Assembly: GCF_000768065.1 (NCBI RefSeq) | Contig: NZ_JRKM01000001.1 | Coordinates: 4,074,001 to 4,138,000, forward strand | Length of the DNA: 64,000 nt | DNA from: Aquabacterium sp. NJ1 | GTDB lineage: Bacteria; Pseudomonadota; Gammaproteobacteria; Burkholderiales; Burkholderiaceae_C | Reading direction: 5' to 3' | In this document: positions 51,749-61,088 of the stretch, piece by piece | Numbering within the stretch: position 1 is the stretch's first letter | Layout of the letters: every line of letters starts with the position of its first letter | The notes under the pieces: model-generated | What the model saw: the letters and a program-made list of their open reading frames with translations, nothing else | Told to the model about the DNA's origin: nothing | Databases searched by the model: none | Position numbers and translations under genes: made by a program

Positions 51749-53644
51749 ATGTTGTTTTTGAACTCGGTGCGCGTGGCACCCGGGGTGCGTTCGGCTTTGG
51801 CCGTGGCGTGTGGTTTGGCTTTGTCTGGCGTCGGAATGGCGCAGGCGCAGGATGGCGTGGAGCCGGTGGTGGTGACCGCCACGCGCCATGACACTAGAGT
51901 CTCTGAAGTGCTCTCTGATGTGACCCTGATCGATTCTCAAGAGATTCGACAAGCCGGAGCAACAACCACGCTGGCGGCCTTGCTGGGCCGTCAACCGGGG
52001 ATCGAGTTCACGCAAAACGGCGGCCCGGGCGGGACCTCAAGCGTGTTCATCCGAGGCAGCAACTCCAATCACGTGCTTTTGCTGGTGGACGGCGTTCGGG
52101 TTGGCTCGGTGACAACGGGCAGCCCAACCTGGGAATACATGCCGCTGGAGCAGATCGATCATATCGAGATCGTGCGTGGCCCGGCTTCTTCGCTGTATGG
52201 CTCAGACGCCATTGGCGGCGTCATCCAGATCTTCACCAAGCGCGGGGAAGGCCCTTTGCAGCCTTTTGTTGAGGCCGGTTATGGCACCTACAACACATCG
52301 GCGTTGTCCACGGGCTTCTCGGGCAGTAAGGGCGGACTGCGCTACGGCTTGCAGGTGTCTAACAAGCGCAGCGATTCATTTTCTGCCATCAATAGTCCAT
52401 CGAGCATCTATTACAACCCGGATAAGGATGGCTATCAGAGCACCAGCAGTTCAGGCAGTCTGTCCTACTCGCCGCTCAAGGGGCATGAATTCGGTGTCAA
52501 CTACCTGTATTCGGATGGGTGGACTCGCTTTGATTCAGGTGGCATTTCTACGCCCGCAAGCGATGACTATAAGCAGAAAGAGACGCTCTACAGCGTCAGC
52601 CTTTACAGCCGCAATCAGCTGACAGACATCTGGACCAGCACGCTGCGGATCGGGCAGAGCACTGATGACAGTCGCAATCTGGACAATGGTGTGCGCTCAT
52701 CCTTTTTCCGCTCGACGCAGACGCAATATCAGTGGCAAAACGATTTCAAGTTGCCTGTCGGGACGGCCCTGCTGGGGGTGGAGCGTCTTGAGCAACGTGT
52801 GGACTCCGATACCAACTTTGCAGTTAACAAGCGCGGCATCAATTCGATTTTGGCTGGCTGGTCTGGTCATGTGGATGATCACACCCTGCAGGTCAACGCC
52901 CGTCAAGACAACAACTCGCAGTTCGGTGACAAGGCCACTGGCATGTTGGCGTATGGGTACCAGTTGGCCAGCAACTGGAGAGCCGGTCTGTCATGGGGGA
53001 CGGCGTTCAAGGCGCCCTCGTTCAACGACTTGTACTATCCCGCAGATGCATATGGGGATGTCAGCAACCCGAATTTGAAGCCAGAAACTGCGGTAAACAA
53101 AGAAGCCTCGCTTCACTACGAAGCAGTTGGCCTTGATGTATCGATCACCTACTACCAGAACGACATCAAGAACCTGATCCAGTGGGCACCGATCGATCCC
53201 ACCTTCGTGACGACTTACGGCTATACCCCCTCCAATGTGGCCAGTGCCACGCTCACTGGTTGGACTCTGGCATCCAGCGGCAAGATGGCCGAGTACAAGG
53301 TGTCTGGTAGTCTGGATCTGCAAGATCCGAAAGATGATGTCCTGGGCAAGACACTCATCTATCGAGCCCAAAAGGCTGCCAAATTCGCCGTGAGTCGCGA
53401 TATCGGCAACATGAATGTTGGAGGCGAAGTCCAGGCGTATGGCAGACGATTTGTGGACGCGGCGAATACGCAGGCTTTGGCTGGCTACGCCTTGTTCAAC
53501 CTGACGGCGAGCTATCGCATGACGGATGGCTTGTTGGTCTTTGCACGAGCCAACAACGTCTTCGACAAAAAATATGTTTTGGTACAAGACTTCGCAACGC
53601 CCGGTGCCAGCTTGTTTGTTGGCATGCGCTATGTGCTGAAGTAA
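51749..53644 (+). CDS. btuB: TonB-dependent cobalamin receptor BtuB
   Basis: A 631-residue outer-membrane receptor. The signal peptide ends near GMAQA (residue about 33), the TonB box region is EPVVVTATR, and the plug domain has FIRGSNSNHVLLLVDGVRVGS and IEIVRGPASSLYGSDAIGGVI. The 22-strand barrel ends in an aromatic-containing strand, SLFVGMRYVLK. The upstream cobalamin riboswitch and downstream cob/btu genes settle the substrate. The barrel part (about 52330-53640) uses more A/T-ending codons than neighbouring genes, which may reflect diversification or import of the receptor gene. Confidence 0.94.
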   Translation: MLFLNSVRVAPGVRSALAVACGLALSGVGMAQAQDGVEPVVVTATRHDTRVSEVLSDVTLIDSQEIRQAGATTTLAALLGRQPGIEFTQNGGPGGTSSVFIRGSNSNHVLLLVDGVRVGSVTTGSPTWEYMPLEQIDHIEIVRGPASSLYGSDAIGGVIQIFTKRGEGPLQPFVEAGYGTYNTSALSTGFSGSKGGLRYGLQVSNKRSDSFSAINSPSSIYYNPDKDGYQSTSSSGSLSYSPLKGHEFGVNYLYSDGWTRFDSGGISTPASDDYKQKETLYSVSLYSRNQLTDIWTSTLRIGQSTDDSRNLDNGVRSSFFRSTQTQYQWQNDFKLPVGTALLGVERLEQRVDSDTNFAVNKRGINSILAGWSGHVDDHTLQVNARQDNNSQFGDKATGMLAYGYQLASNWRAGLSWGTAFKAPSFNDLYYPADAYGDVSNPNLKPETAVNKEASLHYEAVGLDVSITYYQNDIKNLIQWAPIDPTFVTTYGYTPSNVASATLTGWTLASSGKMAEYKVSGSLDLQDPKDDVLGKTLIYRAQKAAKFAVSRDIGNMNVGGEVQAYGRRFVDAANTQALAGYALFNLTASYRMTDGLLVFARANNVFDKKYVLVQDFATPGASLFVGMRYVLK

Positions 53645-53658
53645 AGTCTTTTATCCTC

Positions 53659-54249
53659 ATGCAGTCACACCACCTCATCATCGGCGGCCAACGCAGCGGC
53701 AAGTCGCGCCATGCCGAGCGGCTGGGTTTGAGGTGGCTGGCTCAGTCCGATGCGCACAGCGTGACCGTGCTGGCCACTGCTGTGGCCTCGGACGATGAGA
53801 TGCGTGAACGCATCGCGCGGCATCGGGCGGATCGGCCTCAGGGCTTCGACACGGCGGAGGCGCCCGTGCATCTGGGGGCGGCCTTGCGTGCCGCCGCCGA
53901 GCCAGGGCGCCTGCTGATCGTGGACTGCCTGAGCTTGTGGCTGGCCAATGCGCTGATGCCCATGCATGCGCCAGACCATGTCCCGAGCCCTGTGTCGATG
54001 GCCACGGCGCAGGCAGTCTGGTCGGACCTGCGGATGGATCTCCTGTCTGCCTTGAAGGAAGAATTGGCCAGCCCTGTGCTGCTGGTGTCCAACGAGATCG
54101 GCTGCGGTGTGATCCCGATGGGGGCGGAGGTTCGGCACTTCGTGGATGAGCTGGGCCGGCTCAATCAGGACGTGGCGCAGGCGTGTGCACAGATCACCTT
54201 GATGGCCGCCGGGCAAGCCTTCACCCGTGATGTCGAGGTCTGGGCATGA
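53659..54249 (+). CDS. cobU: Bifunctional adenosylcobinamide kinase/guanylyltransferase
   Basis: A 196-residue enzyme that phosphorylates adenosylcobinamide and then attaches GMP, giving adenosylcobinamide-GDP. The P-loop GGQRSGKSRHAERL at residues 9-22 and the ERIARHRADRPQGFDT segment with the GMP-accepting histidine are diagnostic. LLIVDCLSLWLAN and VLLVSNEIGCGVIPMG complete the fold. It lies 14 bases after btuB and overlaps btuF by 4 bases. Confidence 0.93.
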   Translation: MQSHHLIIGGQRSGKSRHAERLGLRWLAQSDAHSVTVLATAVASDDEMRERIARHRADRPQGFDTAEAPVHLGAALRAAAEPGRLLIVDCLSLWLANALMPMHAPDHVPSPVSMATAQAVWSDLRMDLLSALKEELASPVLLVSNEIGCGVIPMGAEVRHFVDELGRLNQDVAQACAQITLMAAGQAFTRDVEVWA

Positions 54250-55187
54250 GCGCACCGATGAGTGCCAGAACAAGCAACCTGATGCGCGGGCTGGGCCTGT
54301 GTCTGCTGGCGGCCATCCTGGCCTTGTTGTCGGGGGAGCCTGCGCATGCCAGCGCCATCAGCGTGGTTGATGACCAGGGTGCGACGGTGCACCTGGACAG
54401 GCCGCCACAACGCATCGTGACGATGTTGCCTTCCTTGACGGAGACCGTCTGTGCGCTGGGTGCTTGCGGCAAGGTGGTGGCCACTGATCGATGGTCCAAC
54501 TGGCCGGCTACCGTGCAAGCCTTGCCCAAGCTGGGCGGGCTGGACGATGCCAACATCGAATTGATCGTGGCGCGGCGGCCGGATCTGGTGCTGGTGGCGC
54601 CTTCTTCACGCGTGGCCAGCCGCTTGCGCGCGCTGGGCCTCACGGTGGCCGAGCTGGATGCGCAGGACCTGCCCCAGGTGCAAAGGCTGTTCAACAAGGT
54701 GGCCGTGTTGATCGGGCAGCCACAGGCCGCAGCCGTGCGCTGGCAGGCCATGCAGGCCGAGGTCGACGTGGCCGCTGCGGGTGTGCCGGCCAAGGTGCGC
54801 GGTGCACGTGTGTATGTCGAAGTGGGCTCGACGCCTTATGCCGCGGGTGAAGCCTCGTTCATCGGGCAGTTGCTGACAAGGCTGGGTGCGGCCAACGTCG
54901 TGCCCGCATCCTTGGGGCCTTTTCCCAAACTCAACCCCGAGTTCGTGGTGCGTGCCCAGCCTGATCTGATCATGATGCCCGCGGATGACGTGGCCGGCTT
55001 GTCGGCGCGGCCTGGTTGGGCGCGCATGAAGGCGGTGGCAGCCGGGCAGGTCTGCCCCATGACGCATGCCGACTATGACCTGCTGGCCAGGCCTGGCCCT
55101 CGGCTTGGGCTGGCGGCGGGTGTGTTAGCGCGTTGCCTGAGCAACTACGCAAGCCGCCTGCCTGCCTCGCACAAGGGGCAGCCATGA
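54246..55187 (+). CDS. btuF: Cobalamin ABC transporter periplasmic binding protein BtuF
   Basis: A 313-residue exported protein with a signal peptide (LMRGLGLCLLAAILALLSG, cleavage near AHA at 35). It has the two-lobed helical-backbone binding fold: RIVTMLPSLTETVCALGACG and a first-lobe IELIVARRPDLVLV, then YVEVGSTPYAAGEASFIGQL in the second lobe. It belongs to the BtuF/FhuD class and hands corrinoids from BtuB to BtuCD. It overlaps cobU and btuC by 4 bases each. Confidence 0.9.
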   Translation: MSAPMSARTSNLMRGLGLCLLAAILALLSGEPAHASAISVVDDQGATVHLDRPPQRIVTMLPSLTETVCALGACGKVVATDRWSNWPATVQALPKLGGLDDANIELIVARRPDLVLVAPSSRVASRLRALGLTVAELDAQDLPQVQRLFNKVAVLIGQPQAAAVRWQAMQAEVDVAAAGVPAKVRGARVYVEVGSTPYAAGEASFIGQLLTRLGAANVVPASLGPFPKLNPEFVVRAQPDLIMMPADDVAGLSARPGWARMKAVAAGQVCPMTHADYDLLARPGPRLGLAAGVLARCLSNYASRLPASHKGQP

Positions 55188-56170
55188 AGAACCCGCCAGC
55201 CTGGCTGGGTGTGGCCGCGCTGTGCGTGCTGATGCTGGCGCTGGTCTGGGCCGGGCTGAGCCTGGGCAGCACAGGCTGGCAGTCGCCATTGGTGGCCTGG
55301 TCCGATGAGAGCCTGCGCCAGATCGTTTGGGAGATCCGCGCGCCGCGCACCTTCGGGGCCTTGCTGGTGGGCGCTTTGCTGGGCCTGGGTGGTGCGGTGG
55401 CACAAGGCCTGTTTCGCAATCCGCTGGCCGAGCCGTATCTGCTAGGCAGTTCGTCGGGGGCGTGCCTGAGCATGGTCCTGATGCTGACGGTGGGGCAGTC
55501 CTGGGCGGTCTCATCGGGTTGGTTGGCGGGCCTTGGCTTGACGGGCGCCGCCTTCATCGGCGCCGTGGGCGGCGTGTCCTTGACATTGATGCTGTCGCGA
55601 GGCGCCACGCAGACCATGCGGCTTCTGCTGGGCGGTGTGGTGGTGGGCGTGGTGCTCGGTGCCCTGACCGAACTCGTGTTGCTGTGGTCCGCCGAGGCCT
55701 GGCGCACCATGCGCGCCTTCATGCTGGGCAATACCGCCATGCTGAGCTGGCAGGCCTGCGGCTTGATGGGCCTGGTGCTGGCGGTGACCTTGCCTGTGGC
55801 CTGGACCTTGTCCCGCGTGCTGGACGCCCTGAGCCTGGGTGAGGACACGGCACGCACCCTGGGCATCCCATTGGGGGCGGCCCGTGGCGTGCTGGTCGGC
55901 GTGCTGGCCCTGAGCACGGCCGCGGCCGTGGCGCAGGCCGGGCTGGTGGCCTTTGTGGGCCTGGTGGCGCCTCACCTCGCGCGGCCGTGGGCTGGCGCGC
56001 GGCATGCATCCATGCTGTGGGCTTCCAGTTTGCTGGGCGGTACGCTGTTGCTGGCCGCCGATGTGCTGGCGCGTGGCCTGATCGCGCCGCAGGAGTTGCC
56101 CGTGGGCGTGCTGACTGCCGTGATGGGCGGGGTCTATCTGCTGGTGTTGCTGCACCGGAGAGCCGCATGA
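55184..56170 (+). CDS. btuC: Cobalamin ABC transporter permease BtuC
   Basis: A 328-residue inner-membrane permease of the FecCD/BtuC family with about ten transmembrane helices. Signatures are WEIRAPRTFGALLVGALLGL, GGAVAQGLFRNPLAEPYLLG and FVGLVAPHLAR in the loop contacting the ATPase. The ATG at 55184 overlaps the btuF stop and is preferred over an upstream start inside btuF. Confidence 0.93.
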   Translation: MKNPPAWLGVAALCVLMLALVWAGLSLGSTGWQSPLVAWSDESLRQIVWEIRAPRTFGALLVGALLGLGGAVAQGLFRNPLAEPYLLGSSSGACLSMVLMLTVGQSWAVSSGWLAGLGLTGAAFIGAVGGVSLTLMLSRGATQTMRLLLGGVVVGVVLGALTELVLLWSAEAWRTMRAFMLGNTAMLSWQACGLMGLVLAVTLPVAWTLSRVLDALSLGEDTARTLGIPLGAARGVLVGVLALSTAAAVAQAGLVAFVGLVAPHLARPWAGARHASMLWASSLLGGTLLLAADVLARGLIAPQELPVGVLTAVMGGVYLLVLLHRRAA

Positions 56171-56958
56171 GCACCACGCGCCACCACCCGCTTGCCATCG
56201 AAGCCACCCGCCTGTGCGCCAGCCATGGTGAGCGCCAGGTGCTGCACGACGTGGGCCTGCGCGCGCAGACCAGCGAGTGGCTGGCCATCGTGGGGCCGAA
56301 CGGGGCGGGCAAGTCCACCTTGTTGCGCTGCCTGGCCGGCCTGATGGCACCGCAGTCCGGCGAGATCAAGTTGCAAGGGCAGGCGCTGGCCCACTGGCCG
56401 AGTCGGGCCCGTGCGCGGCATCTGGCCTGGCTGGGGCAGGATGCGGGTGGCGACCCTGCCATGGCGGTGCGCGATGTGGTCGCGCTGGGGCGCGTGCCGC
56501 ATCAGGGCTGGTTGGGGCTCTCCGGCATGCGGGCGGCCGATCGTGGCGCCGTGTCTCAAGCGCTGCAGGACAGCGACATGGCCTGGGCTGCCGACAGGTG
56601 CATGGCTGCGCTGTCCGGGGGCGAGCGCCAGCGTGTTCACCTGGCGCGCACATTGGCCGTGCAGGCACCTGTCATGCTGCTGGACGAGCCCGTGTCGCAC
56701 CTGGATGCCCCTCATCAGCGCATGCTGGCCCGTGTGTTGCGGCGCGAAGCCGACAAGGGGCGTTGCGTCGTCAGCGTGTTGCACGAGTTGCCGCTGGCCC
56801 TGGCTGCTGATCGCCTGCTCGTCATGCAGGCGGGCCGCGTGGTGATGCAAGGCCACCGCGATGACCCTGCTGTGCACCGCGCCATCGAATCCGTTTTTGA
56901 TCAGGCTGTGACCATCACCCGCGTGGCGCAACGCTGGGTCGTCCTGCCATCCTTTTGA
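56167..56958 (+). CDS. btuD: Cobalamin ABC transporter ATPase BtuD
   Basis: A 263-residue ATPase with Walker [15 protein letters not shown], signature [13 protein letters not shown], Walker [13 protein letters not shown] and the H-loop VSVLHEL. It energises BtuC for corrinoid import. The ATG at 56167 overlaps the btuC stop by 4 bases. Confidence 0.93.
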   Translation: MSTTRHHPLAIEATRLCASHGERQVLHDVGLRAQTSEWLAIVGPNGAGKSTLLRCLAGLMAPQSGEIKLQGQALAHWPSRARARHLAWLGQDAGGDPAMAVRDVVALGRVPHQGWLGLSGMRAADRGAVSQALQDSDMAWAADRCMAALSGGERQRVHLARTLAVQAPVMLLDEPVSHLDAPHQRMLARVLRREADKGRCVVSVLHELPLALAADRLLVMQAGRVVMQGHRDDPAVHRAIESVFDQAVTITRVAQRWVVLPSF

Positions 56959-56971
56959 GGTACCTGCCACC

Positions 56972-57541
56972 ATGGACATCCAAAACCCTCCGACCGAAGC
57001 CCCTCAACAGCAAGAGCGCGCCGAGCGCCGTGGCCTCCTGATTGTCAACACCGGCGATGGCAAGGGCAAGAGCACGGCTGCATTCGGCCTGGCCCTGCGT
57101 GCCCACGGCCGTGGCAAGCCCGTCAAGATCTTCCAGTTCATGAAGGTGCCCAGCGCACGCTTTGGCGAGCACCGTGCCTTCGAACAACTGGGCGTGCCCA
57201 TCGAGGGCCTGGGTGACGGCTTCAGCTGGAAGAGCAAGGACCTGGAGCGCTCCGCCGAGCTGGCGCGGCAAGGCTGGGCGCGTGCCGCCGAGGCCATCCG
57301 CAGCGGCGAGTTCTTCCTGGTGGTGCTCGACGAGATGACCTACCCGATCATCTACGGCTGGGTGCCGCTGGACGAGGTCGTGCAGACCCTGGTGTCCCGC
57401 CCCAAGGAGGTCCACGTGGTGATCACGGGCCGTGATTGCCCGGCGGAAATCATCGCCGTGGCGGACACGGTCAGCGAGGTGCGCAAGATCAAGCATGCCT
57501 ACGAGGCGGGCATCCCCGCGCAGCGTGGCATTGAAGACTGA
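56972..57541 (+). CDS. cobO: Cob(I)yrinic acid a,c-diamide adenosyltransferase
   Basis: A 189-residue BtuR/CobA/CobO-type adenosyltransferase that attaches the 5'-deoxyadenosyl group of ATP to cob(I)alamin or corrinoid precursors. The P-loop [21 protein letters not shown] near residue 20 is diagnostic, as are [20 protein letters not shown] and [16 protein letters not shown]. It lies 13 bases after btuD and 12 before cobQ. Confidence 0.94.
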   Translation: MDIQNPPTEAPQQQERAERRGLLIVNTGDGKGKSTAAFGLALRAHGRGKPVKIFQFMKVPSARFGEHRAFEQLGVPIEGLGDGFSWKSKDLERSAELARQGWARAAEAIRSGEFFLVVLDEMTYPIIYGWVPLDEVVQTLVSRPKEVHVVITGRDCPAEIIAVADTVSEVRKIKHAYEAGIPAQRGIED

Positions 57542-57553
57542 GCCGGCACCGGC

Positions 57554-59074
57554 ATGAGCGCGCGTGCTGTCATGGTGCTGGGCACCAGCAGTGGGGCCGG
57601 CAAAAGCTGGCTGACCACCGCCTTGTGCCGCTGGTACGCGCGGCAAGGGCTCAAGGTAGCGCCGTTCAAGGCGCAGAACATGAGCAACAACGCCCGCGTC
57701 GTGCCAGGGCTCGGTGGTGATCTGGCTACCGAGCTGGGTGAGATCGGTTCGGCCCAATACTTTCAGGCCCTGGCTGCGCGCACCGTGCCTGACGTCCGCA
57801 TGAACCCGGTGCTGCTCAAGCCCGAGTGCGACACCGCCAGCCAGGTGGTGGTGATGGGTCAGGTGCGGCGTGACTACTCGACCATGCCCTGGCGCTCGCG
57901 CAGCGAGCTGCTGTGGCTGCATGCTGAAGCAGCATTGGCCTCGCTGATGGCAGATCACGATGTGGTCGTGATCGAAGGCGCGGGCTCACCGGCCGAGATC
58001 AACTTGCATGACAACGATTTCGTCAACATGCGCGCTGCGCTGGCTGCCCGGGCCGCCTGCCTGCTGGTAACGGACATCGACCGGGGCGGTGCCTTTGCCC
58101 ATCTGTACGGCACGCATCAACTGCTGCCTGCACACGAACGCGCCCTGATCAAGGGCTTCGTGCTCAATCGTTTTCGGGGTGACGCCACCTTGCTGGAACC
58201 GGGCCCTGCGCAATTGCAGGCGCTCACGGGCGTGCCCACGCTGGCCGTGCTGCCCATGCTGCGTGGCCATGGCCTGCCCGAGGAAGACGGCCTGTACGAC
58301 GACCATGGCTCTTTGAGTGGTTCGCGCAACCTGGCCACACGGCGCATCGCCATCGTGGCCTACCCGCACATCAGCAACCTCGACGAGTTCCAGCCCCTGC
58401 GCAACTTGCCCGATGTGCGCATCGTGTGGGCACGCCAGCCACGTGATCTGGATGGCGCCGATTGGGTCATCCTGCCTGGCTCCAAACACACCCGGGCCGA
58501 CCTGGCCTGGTTGCAAGCGCAAGGCTTGGGCCACGCCATCCAGGCCCACGCTGCGCAAGGGCGGGCGGTGCTGGGCATCTGTGGTGGCCTTCAGATGCTG
58601 GGCCACAGCGTGCAGGATCACCATGGCGTCGAGGGCCTCGGGGCGGCGGGCGCCACGGCCACCAGTTCGCTTGGCCTGGGCTTGCTGCCCATCGAGACAC
58701 ACTTTGCGCAGGCCAAGTCGCTGCGCGCCGTGCAGGTTGAATGCCGCGCCAGGCCTGGTCTGCCTGCTACCGCCTGGTCAGCCTTGCACGGCCTGTGCTT
58801 TGAAGGCTACGAGATCCACCATGGCCAGACCAGCTGGGCGGAGGGGCCAACATCGCCCCAAGCACTCATCACCGACGACGCGGGTACGCCGCTGGGCTGG
58901 CAACGCGACGAGGTGCTGGGGCTGTATGTGCACGGCCTGTTCGAGTCGCCTGCTGTCTTGCGGGCGCTGTTCGGCCAGCATGTGCGCACCCTGGATGCGG
59001 TGTTCGATGGCCTGGCCGATGTGATCGATCGCCATTTTTTACCCGGCTCCTTGATGCGTTTGCTGCAACGCTGA
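57554..59074 (+). CDS. cobQ: Cobyric acid synthase
   Basis: A 506-residue glutamine-dependent amidotransferase that amidates four side chains of adenosylcobyrinic a,c-diamide. The N-terminal ATP-binding domain has VLGTSSGAGKSWLTTALCR and FKAQNMSNNA. The C-terminal class I glutaminase domain has the nucleophile Cys in VLGICGGLQMLG and the His in YVHGLFES. Because this enzyme acts upstream of cobinamide, the cell either makes corrin de novo elsewhere or salvages incomplete corrinoids such as cobyric acid precursors. Confidence 0.95.
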   Translation: MSARAVMVLGTSSGAGKSWLTTALCRWYARQGLKVAPFKAQNMSNNARVVPGLGGDLATELGEIGSAQYFQALAARTVPDVRMNPVLLKPECDTASQVVVMGQVRRDYSTMPWRSRSELLWLHAEAALASLMADHDVVVIEGAGSPAEINLHDNDFVNMRAALAARAACLLVTDIDRGGAFAHLYGTHQLLPAHERALIKGFVLNRFRGDATLLEPGPAQLQALTGVPTLAVLPMLRGHGLPEEDGLYDDHGSLSGSRNLATRRIAIVAYPHISNLDEFQPLRNLPDVRIVWARQPRDLDGADWVILPGSKHTRADLAWLQAQGLGHAIQAHAAQGRAVLGICGGLQMLGHSVQDHHGVEGLGAAGATATSSLGLGLLPIETHFAQAKSLRAVQVECRARPGLPATAWSALHGLCFEGYEIHHGQTSWAEGPTSPQALITDDAGTPLGWQRDEVLGLYVHGLFESPAVLRALFGQHVRTLDAVFDGLADVIDRHFLPGSLMRLLQR

Positions 59075-59119
59075 TGGCCGGCGCGCTTTGAATGCCCCTT
59101 TACCTGAACCCACTACAAC

Positions 59120-60190
59120 ATGTCTTTTGCTCTCCCTTCGATCTCCGATCTCTCCCAAGCCGAACTGGCGCAAGGCCTGCAGCACCTGATCGACCACAAG
59201 ACCAAACCCCTGGGCGCACTTGGGCAGCTTGAAACGCTGGGCCGCCAACTGGGCCTGATCCAGTCCAGGCTGGATCCGCAACTGGTGCAGCCGCAGATGG
59301 TGGTGTTCGCGGGCGACCATGGCCTGGCCGCGCGAGGCGTGTCGGCCTACCCGAGCGACGTGACCTGGCAGATGGTCGAGAACTTCCTGGCCGGTGGGGC
59401 GGCGGTGAGCGTGCTGGCACGCCAGCATGGCCTGGCCCTGACTGTGGTTGATGCCGGCGTGGCGCATGACTTCGCACCGCGTGCCGGGCTGCAGATCCGC
59501 AAGGTGGCACCCGGTACGGCTGACAGTTCTCGCCAGGCGGCCATGAGCGCGGCGCAATGCGAACTGGCCATCGCGCAGGGCCAGGAGGTGATCCGCAGCT
59601 TGCCAGGCAACACCGTGCTGCTGGGTGAAATGGGCATCGGCAACACATCGAGCGCCACCTTGTTGATGGCGCGCCTGCTGGGTGAGCCCTTGCTGGCCTG
59701 CGCCGGCCGTGGCACGGGCCTGGACGACACGGCCTACCAACGCAAGCTGGACATCTTGCGCGAGGTGCTCTCGTTGCATGTGGACGCGGTTTCGCCCATG
59801 GCCACGCTGGCCGCCTTCGGTGGCTTCGAGATCGCGATGATGGTGGGTGCCATCCTGCAGGCAGCCGCTGAAAACCGCGTGATCGTGGTCGATGGTTTCA
59901 TCACCAGCAGCGCCGTGCTGGTCGCATCCCGCATGCAACCGCTGGTGCTGCAACGCTGCGTGTTTGCCCACCAGTCGGACGAATCCGGCCATGCCTTGCT
60001 GCTCAAGCACCTCAACGCCAAACCCTTGCTCAAGCTCAACCTGCGTCTGGGTGAAGGCTCCGGTGCCGCGCTGGCCTGGCCCTTGCTGGAGTCGGCTTGC
60101 CGCATCCTGCGGGAGATGGCCAGCTTCGAAGCCGCAGGCGTGAGCAGTTCGGACCAGGACGCCGGCCAACGCCCTGCAGACGAGGCATGA
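59120..60190 (+). CDS. cobT: Nicotinate-nucleotide:dimethylbenzimidazole phosphoribosyltransferase
   Basis: A 356-residue enzyme that makes alpha-ribazole 5'-phosphate for the lower loop. Markers are QMVVFAGDHGLAARGVSAYP, LLGEMGIGNTSSATLLMARL, and the late LRLGEGSGAALAWPLLESA containing the catalytic-base Glu region. It lies 45 bases after cobQ, the widest gap in the operon apart from the leader, and 7 bases before cobS. Confidence 0.95.
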   Translation: MSFALPSISDLSQAELAQGLQHLIDHKTKPLGALGQLETLGRQLGLIQSRLDPQLVQPQMVVFAGDHGLAARGVSAYPSDVTWQMVENFLAGGAAVSVLARQHGLALTVVDAGVAHDFAPRAGLQIRKVAPGTADSSRQAAMSAAQCELAIAQGQEVIRSLPGNTVLLGEMGIGNTSSATLLMARLLGEPLLACAGRGTGLDDTAYQRKLDILREVLSLHVDAVSPMATLAAFGGFEIAMMVGAILQAAAENRVIVVDGFITSSAVLVASRMQPLVLQRCVFAHQSDESGHALLLKHLNAKPLLKLNLRLGEGSGAALAWPLLESACRILREMASFEAAGVSSSDQDAGQRPADEA

Positions 60191-60197
60191 TGCGGGC

Positions 60198-61067
60198 ATG
60201 AAAGCCCTGCTGCACGAAATCCGCCTGAGCCTGATCGCCTTGCAGTTCCTCACGCGGGTGCCTGTGCCGGGCTGGGTGGGTTTCGAGCCGACCTGGTTGC
60301 AGGGCTGCCTGCGCTACTTTCCCTTGATCGGCGCCCTGGTCGGCCTGGCGGGGGCCTTGGTGCTGGCCGCCACGGCCTTCTGGTGGCCACCGGCGGTGGC
60401 TGTGGTGCTCAGCATGGCGTTCACCGTGTGGCTGACCGGCGGCTTCCATGAAGACGGGCTGGCCGACACCTGTGATGGCCTGGGCGGAGCCGTCAGCCGC
60501 GAGCGTGCCCTGACCATCATGAAGGACTCGCGGCTCGGCTCTTACGGCGCACTGGGCTTGATCCTCATGCTGCTGCTCAAGGCAGCCGTGCTGGCCTCGC
60601 TGGCCACACCTTTGTTCAATGAGCTCGACAGCGCAGAGTCCAGCCACGTTCGCCAGGTCTTGTTGGCGTGGACCATGATGGCCATGATCTGGTGTCATGC
60701 CGCTTCGCGCCTGGTGCCGGTCTGCCTGATCCGCTTCCTGCCTTATGCCGGTGACCTGGACCACGCCAAGGCCAAGCCACTGGCCATGCAGGTGTCCTGG
60801 CCCAACCTGCTGGCGGCTGTGGTGGTGACGGGGGCCGTGGCCGGCCTGATGTGGCTCTGGTTCAGCTTCACGGGCTGGCCTGAAGGGACCTTGCTGGCTG
60901 CCATGCTGAAGTCCACATTGGCGATGGTGTTGGGCGCGGTGGTCTGCGCCCGTTGGTTCCACAAGCGCCTGGGCGGCTTCACCGGTGACACCCTGGGCGC
61001 CAGCCAGCAGATCACCGAAGTCCTGGGCCTGATGGCCTGGCTGGCCGTGGTGCACCCGGTGGCCTGA
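60198..61067 (+). CDS. cobS: Adenosylcobinamide-GDP ribazoletransferase
   Basis: A 289-residue polytopic membrane enzyme that joins adenosylcobinamide-GDP with alpha-ribazole (phosphate) to complete cobalamin. FLTRVPVPGW near the N-terminus and the metal-binding GGFHEDGLADTCDGLGG at about residues 79-95 are diagnostic, and hydrophobic segments follow. It ends 6 bases before the first possible start of the phosphatase gene. Confidence 0.94.
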   Translation: MKALLHEIRLSLIALQFLTRVPVPGWVGFEPTWLQGCLRYFPLIGALVGLAGALVLAATAFWWPPAVAVVLSMAFTVWLTGGFHEDGLADTCDGLGGAVSRERALTIMKDSRLGSYGALGLILMLLLKAAVLASLATPLFNELDSAESSHVRQVLLAWTMMAMIWCHAASRLVPVCLIRFLPYAGDLDHAKAKPLAMQVSWPNLLAAVVVTGAVAGLMWLWFSFTGWPEGTLLAAMLKSTLAMVLGAVVCARWFHKRLGGFTGDTLGASQQITEVLGLMAWLAVVHPVA

Positions 61068-61088
61068 CGCCCCTTGTCGCTGAAGACC

